NCBI GenBank assembly: GCA_964624875.1
Contig: CAZUZA010000049.1
Span: 1-8,783 of the forward strand
Source: Atopostipes sp964624875
GTDB taxonomy: Bacteria > Bacillota > Bacilli > Lactobacillales > Carnobacteriaceae_A
DNA length: 8,783 bases
Direction: 5' to 3'
Part shown: piece by piece, positions 6,356 to 8,783 of the stretch
How the letters are laid out: every line of letters begins with the position of its first letter
Numbering within the stretch: the stretch's first letter is position 1
Translations under genes and position numbers: made by a program
Notes under the pieces: generated by a model
What the model was told of the DNA's origin: nothing
Database searches by the model: none
Seen by the model: only the letters and a program-made list of their open reading frames with translations

Positions 6356-7705
6356 ATGACGAATTTTAGATATTTACCGAATACAGATAAAGATCGAGCT
6401 GAGATGTTGGAGAAGATTGGGACAGAAAATGTGATGGATTTATTTTCTGATATTCCTGAGAGTGTGCGTATTAACGAGAAGATGGATTTGCCGGATGCTT
6501 TGAGTGAGTATGAGTTATTGAAACATGCGCGAGGTTTGGCTGGGAAAAATACGACAGCATCAGACATGCCTTACTTTTTAGGGGCAGGGGTGTATGATCA
6601 TCATATTCCATCCGTTGTACGTCACATTATTTCTAGACAGGAATTTTTGACGGCTTATGTGCCATACCAACCTGAAATTTCGCAAGGTGAACTGCAAGCT
6701 TTATTTGAGTGGCAGTCGATGGTTTGTGAATTGACGGGGATGGATGTAACCAACAGTGGAATGTACGATGGCTTCAACGCTATAGCAGAAGCTGCGAATT
6801 TAGCGATTGGTAAAGTAAGAAAATCCAATAAAATTTTAGTTTCTAAAGGCGTACATCCTCAAGGAATTGAGAATTTAAAAACTTATGCATTTGGAAAAGA
6901 GTATGTGGTTGACGAGGTGGCTTTAGATGTTGACAGTACAAGTGTTGAGGATCTAAAGGCACAATTGGATGACGAGACTGCGGCAGTTGTCGTACAGTAT
7001 CCAAACTTCTTTGGGTCAATCGAAGACTTAAAAGAAATTAAAGAAGCTATGGCAGACTCAAAAGCGTTGTTGATTGTTTCATCGAACCCACTTGCTCTTG
7101 GGAAGTTAGAAAGCCCAGGTGCATTAGGTGCGGATATCGTGGTTGGAGACATGCAGCCTTTTGGAATTCCGATGTCATTTGGAGGTCCGCATGCTGGTTA
7201 CTTAGCAGTCACGAATTCATTGATGCGTAAATTACCTTCTCGAATCGTTGGGGAAACAGCGGATGTGAATGGAAAACGCGGATACGTCATGGCTTTAACG
7301 ACTCGTGAGCAGCACATTCGCCGTGAGAAAGCGACAAGTAATTACAGCTCAAACCAGGCACTTTATACTCTTGCTTCGGCAATCGCAATGACAGCTTACG
7401 GAAAGCAAGGGATTCAAGATCTTGCCAAACGTAATATCACAAATGCCCATTATTTAGCACAAGAACTTGAAAAAAATGGCTTTGACATTGTCAATAAACG
7501 CCCTTTCTTCAATGAGTTTTTAGTGAAATTCAATAAACCCGTTGAAGAGGTAAATAAAGACATTTACGACAAAGGATTTATTGGTGGTTTTGATGCATCG
7601 ACGGCTTATGGAGAAGAGAACATGGCGTTGATGTGTGCAACAGAAAAACGCACGAAAGATGAAATGGACGCTTTGGTTCAGGCATTAGTGGAGGTGGCTA
7701 AATAA
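6356..7705 (+). CDS. gcvPA: Glycine dehydrogenase (decarboxylating) subunit 1, GcvPA
   Basis: 449 residues, matching Bacillus GcvPA (about 448). It is the N-terminal half of the P protein, which in these bacteria is split in two; together with GcvPB it decarboxylates glycine using PLP and loads aminomethyl onto GcvH. This half has the fold of a PLP enzyme but not the PLP-binding lysine. Recognisable segments: N-terminal FRYLPNTDKDRAEML (4-18) and LFSDIPESVRI (29-39), PYFLGAGVYDHHIPSVV (72-88), PYQPEISQGELQALFEWQ (103-120), MYDG (136-139), GDMQPFGIPMSFGGPHAGY (264-282) and TREQHIRREKATSN (316-329). After the last motif, YSSNQAL replaces the commoner IC(T/S)NQAL. The first 60 codons are rich in TTG (5 of 8 Leu) and GAG (6 of 7 Glu), unlike gcvH. 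The stop TAA shares one base with the ATG of gcvPB, implying translational coupling. Confidence 0.97.
   Translation: MTNFRYLPNTDKDRAEMLEKIGTENVMDLFSDIPESVRINEKMDLPDALSEYELLKHARGLAGKNTTASDMPYFLGAGVYDHHIPSVVRHIISRQEFLTAYVPYQPEISQGELQALFEWQSMVCELTGMDVTNSGMYDGFNAIAEAANLAIGKVRKSNKILVSKGVHPQGIENLKTYAFGKEYVVDEVALDVDSTSVEDLKAQLDDETAAVVVQYPNFFGSIEDLKEIKEAMADSKALLIVSSNPLALGKLESPGALGADIVVGDMQPFGIPMSFGGPHAGYLAVTNSLMRKLPSRIVGETADVNGKRGYVMALTTREQHIRREKATSNYSSNQALYTLASAIAMTAYGKQGIQDLAKRNITNAHYLAQELEKNGFDIVNKRPFFNEFLVKFNKPVEEVNKDIYDKGFIGGFDASTAYGEENMALMCATEKRTKDEMDALVQALVEVAK
7690..7696 (+). promoter_or_regulatory. Ribosome binding site of gcvPB within the end of gcvPA
   Basis: GGAGGTG near the 3' end of gcvPA lies eight bases before ATG 7705. 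With the TAATG stop-start overlap, it points to coupled, equimolar synthesis of the two P subunits. Confidence 0.85.
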
Positions 7706-8783
7706 TGTTGAATGATTACAATAAACTTATTTTTGAAATCTCTAGTGAAGGGCATACGGCTTATGATTTGCCGGCATCTGAAATTGAAGCATACGATTTG
7801 GATGTGGAACTAGAAGGGCATCTTGTTCGAAAAGAGGCAGCTGAACTTCCAGAAGTTTCAGAACTACAATTGTTGCGCCACTATACACAGTTATCGAATA
7901 AAAACTTTGGCATTGAGTCGGGCCCTTATCCGCTCGGTTCTTGTACAATGAAATATAACCCAAAAGTGAATGAGGATATTGCTAACTTAGATGGTTTTGC
8001 GAATATCCACCCAAACCAGGGTCCAGAAACAGTTCAAGGTGCTTTAGAATTAATGTATAATATGCAAAATTACCTAGGAGAAATTCTAGGGATGGATGCC
8101 GTTTCTTTACAACCTGCAGCAGGAGCGCATGGGGAATTGGCTGGAATTTTAGTGATTAAAGCTTTCCATGAAGCGAATGGTGAAGGTGATCAGCGTACAA
8201 AAATCCTGATTCCGGACTCTGCGCACGGAACAAACCCAGCAACCGCAGCTGTAACGGGATACTCAACGATTGAAATTCCGTCGAATGAAGATGGGACAGT
8301 AGATATTGAAGGATTGAAAGCAGCAGTTGGAGACGACACAGCTGGAATTATGCTGACAAATCCAAATACCGTTGGATTATTTGAAAAAGATATTTTAGAA
8401 ATTGTGGATATTATTCATGATGTAGGTGGATTGTTGTATTATGATGGTGCAAATTCAAATGCGAACCTTGGCATTACAAACCCAGGATTGATGGGCTTTG
8501 ACATTGTTCACACGAACTTGCATAAGACATTTACAGGTCCACATGGTGGGGGAGGTCCAGGGTCTGGTCCGATTGGTGTGACGAAAGAACTAGCGCCTTA
8601 TCTTCCAATCCCGCGAGTTGAAAAAGTTGGGGATGACTTTATCCTAAATAACGATCACCCAAACTCAATCGGTCGCATCAAAGGGAACCACGGGAACTTC
8701 GGTGTTATTGTCCGTGCTTATTCATATATCCGCGCCATGGGACCACTGGGCTTACGCCGTGCATCTGAGGATGCTGTGCTGAA
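7705..8783 (+). CDS. gcvPB: Glycine dehydrogenase (decarboxylating) subunit 2, GcvPB, partial (3' end outside window)
   Basis: 359 codons are visible and the frame is still open at the window edge; the family is about 485-490 residues, so roughly a quarter is missing. GcvPB is the catalytic, PLP-binding half of the split P protein. Diagnostic segments: VRKEAAELPEVSEL (41-54), PLGSCTMKYNPKVNE (76-90), FANIHPNQGPETVQGALEL (98-116), LQPAAGAHGELAG (135-147), PDSAHGTNPATAA (170-182), LTNPNTVGLFE (217-227), YYDGAN (245-250) with the Asp expected to contact the PLP ring nitrogen, and NLHKTFTGPHGGGGPGSGP (271-289) where K274 is the predicted Schiff-base lysine. The start is ATG 7705, overlapping the gcvPA stop by one base, with GGAGGTG upstream. 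A TTG directly follows the ATG but would change only one residue. Genes for the L protein or lipoate attachment could lie downstream, out of view. Confidence 0.97.
   Translation, partial: MLNDYNKLIFEISSEGHTAYDLPASEIEAYDLDVELEGHLVRKEAAELPEVSELQLLRHYTQLSNKNFGIESGPYPLGSCTMKYNPKVNEDIANLDGFANIHPNQGPETVQGALELMYNMQNYLGEILGMDAVSLQPAAGAHGELAGILVIKAFHEANGEGDQRTKILIPDSAHGTNPATAAVTGYSTIEIPSNEDGTVDIEGLKAAVGDDTAGIMLTNPNTVGLFEKDILEIVDIIHDVGGLLYYDGANSNANLGITNPGLMGFDIVHTNLHKTFTGPHGGGGPGSGPIGVTKELAPYLPIPRVEKVGDDFILNNDHPNSIGRIKGNHGNFGVIVRAYSYIRAMGPLGLRRASEDAVL

Noticed and set aside
6280..6567. 95-codon minus-strand frame spanning the gcvH-gcvPA spacer and the start of gcvPA
   Set aside because: It runs through the hairpin and opposite the well-conserved GcvPA N-terminus, with no family resemblance.
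1..8783. Search for a novel system: defence genes, mobile elements, CRISPR, toxin-antitoxin pairs, unusual repeats
   Set aside because: Every long frame belongs to a known housekeeping family, spacers are short and mostly explained by terminators and promoters, and I saw no repeat arrays, transposase motifs or attachment-like duplications.

Overview
The window is ordinary chromosomal DNA from a low-GC Gram-positive bacterium (Bacillota, class Bacilli most likely). The support is the AT-rich base composition, strong GGAGG-type ribosome binding sites, GTG and TTG starts, a glycine decarboxylase P protein split into two subunits (GcvPA/GcvPB), and protein motifs close to those I know from Bacillus and Lactobacillales. 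A narrower assignment, such as a carnobacterial-type lactic acid bacterium, is only a guess. All genes lie on the plus strand. No mobile element, RNA gene, CRISPR array or defence system is visible.

Layout: (1) 1-998, the end of the phosphate-uptake operon: the C-terminal part of pstB and complete phoU, closed by a strong intrinsic terminator at 1017-1048. (2) 999-1323, a gene-free stretch with that terminator and an extended -10 promoter, flanked by weakly LexA-like sequences, for the next gene. (3) 1324-3624, uvrA, the damage-recognition ATPase of nucleotide excision repair, interrupted by exactly 100 N (an assembly gap that hides roughly 180 more residues than the placeholder allows), then a terminator at 3635-3674. 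(4) 3780 to the window end, a co-directional cluster folD-gcvT-gcvH-gcvPA-gcvPB, with gcvPB cut by the window edge.

The last cluster makes metabolic sense. GcvPA/PB decarboxylate glycine and load aminomethyl onto the lipoyl arm of GcvH. GcvT releases ammonia and makes 5,10-methylene-THF. FolD can then oxidise that to methenyl- and formyl-THF. The fourth component, the L protein (dihydrolipoyl dehydrogenase), is not in the window.

The most interesting point is that this FolD lacks the canonical catalytic lysine and glutamine in an ungapped alignment with E. coli FolD (Ala52 and Met96 instead), while keeping the DVDG aspartate and the nucleotide-binding region. Second-tier observations are a long two-segment hairpin between gcvH and gcvPA, no visible glycine riboswitch ahead of the gcv genes, uvrA standing without uvrB beside it, and the unresolved gap inside uvrA. 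I did not find a convincing previously undescribed system here.
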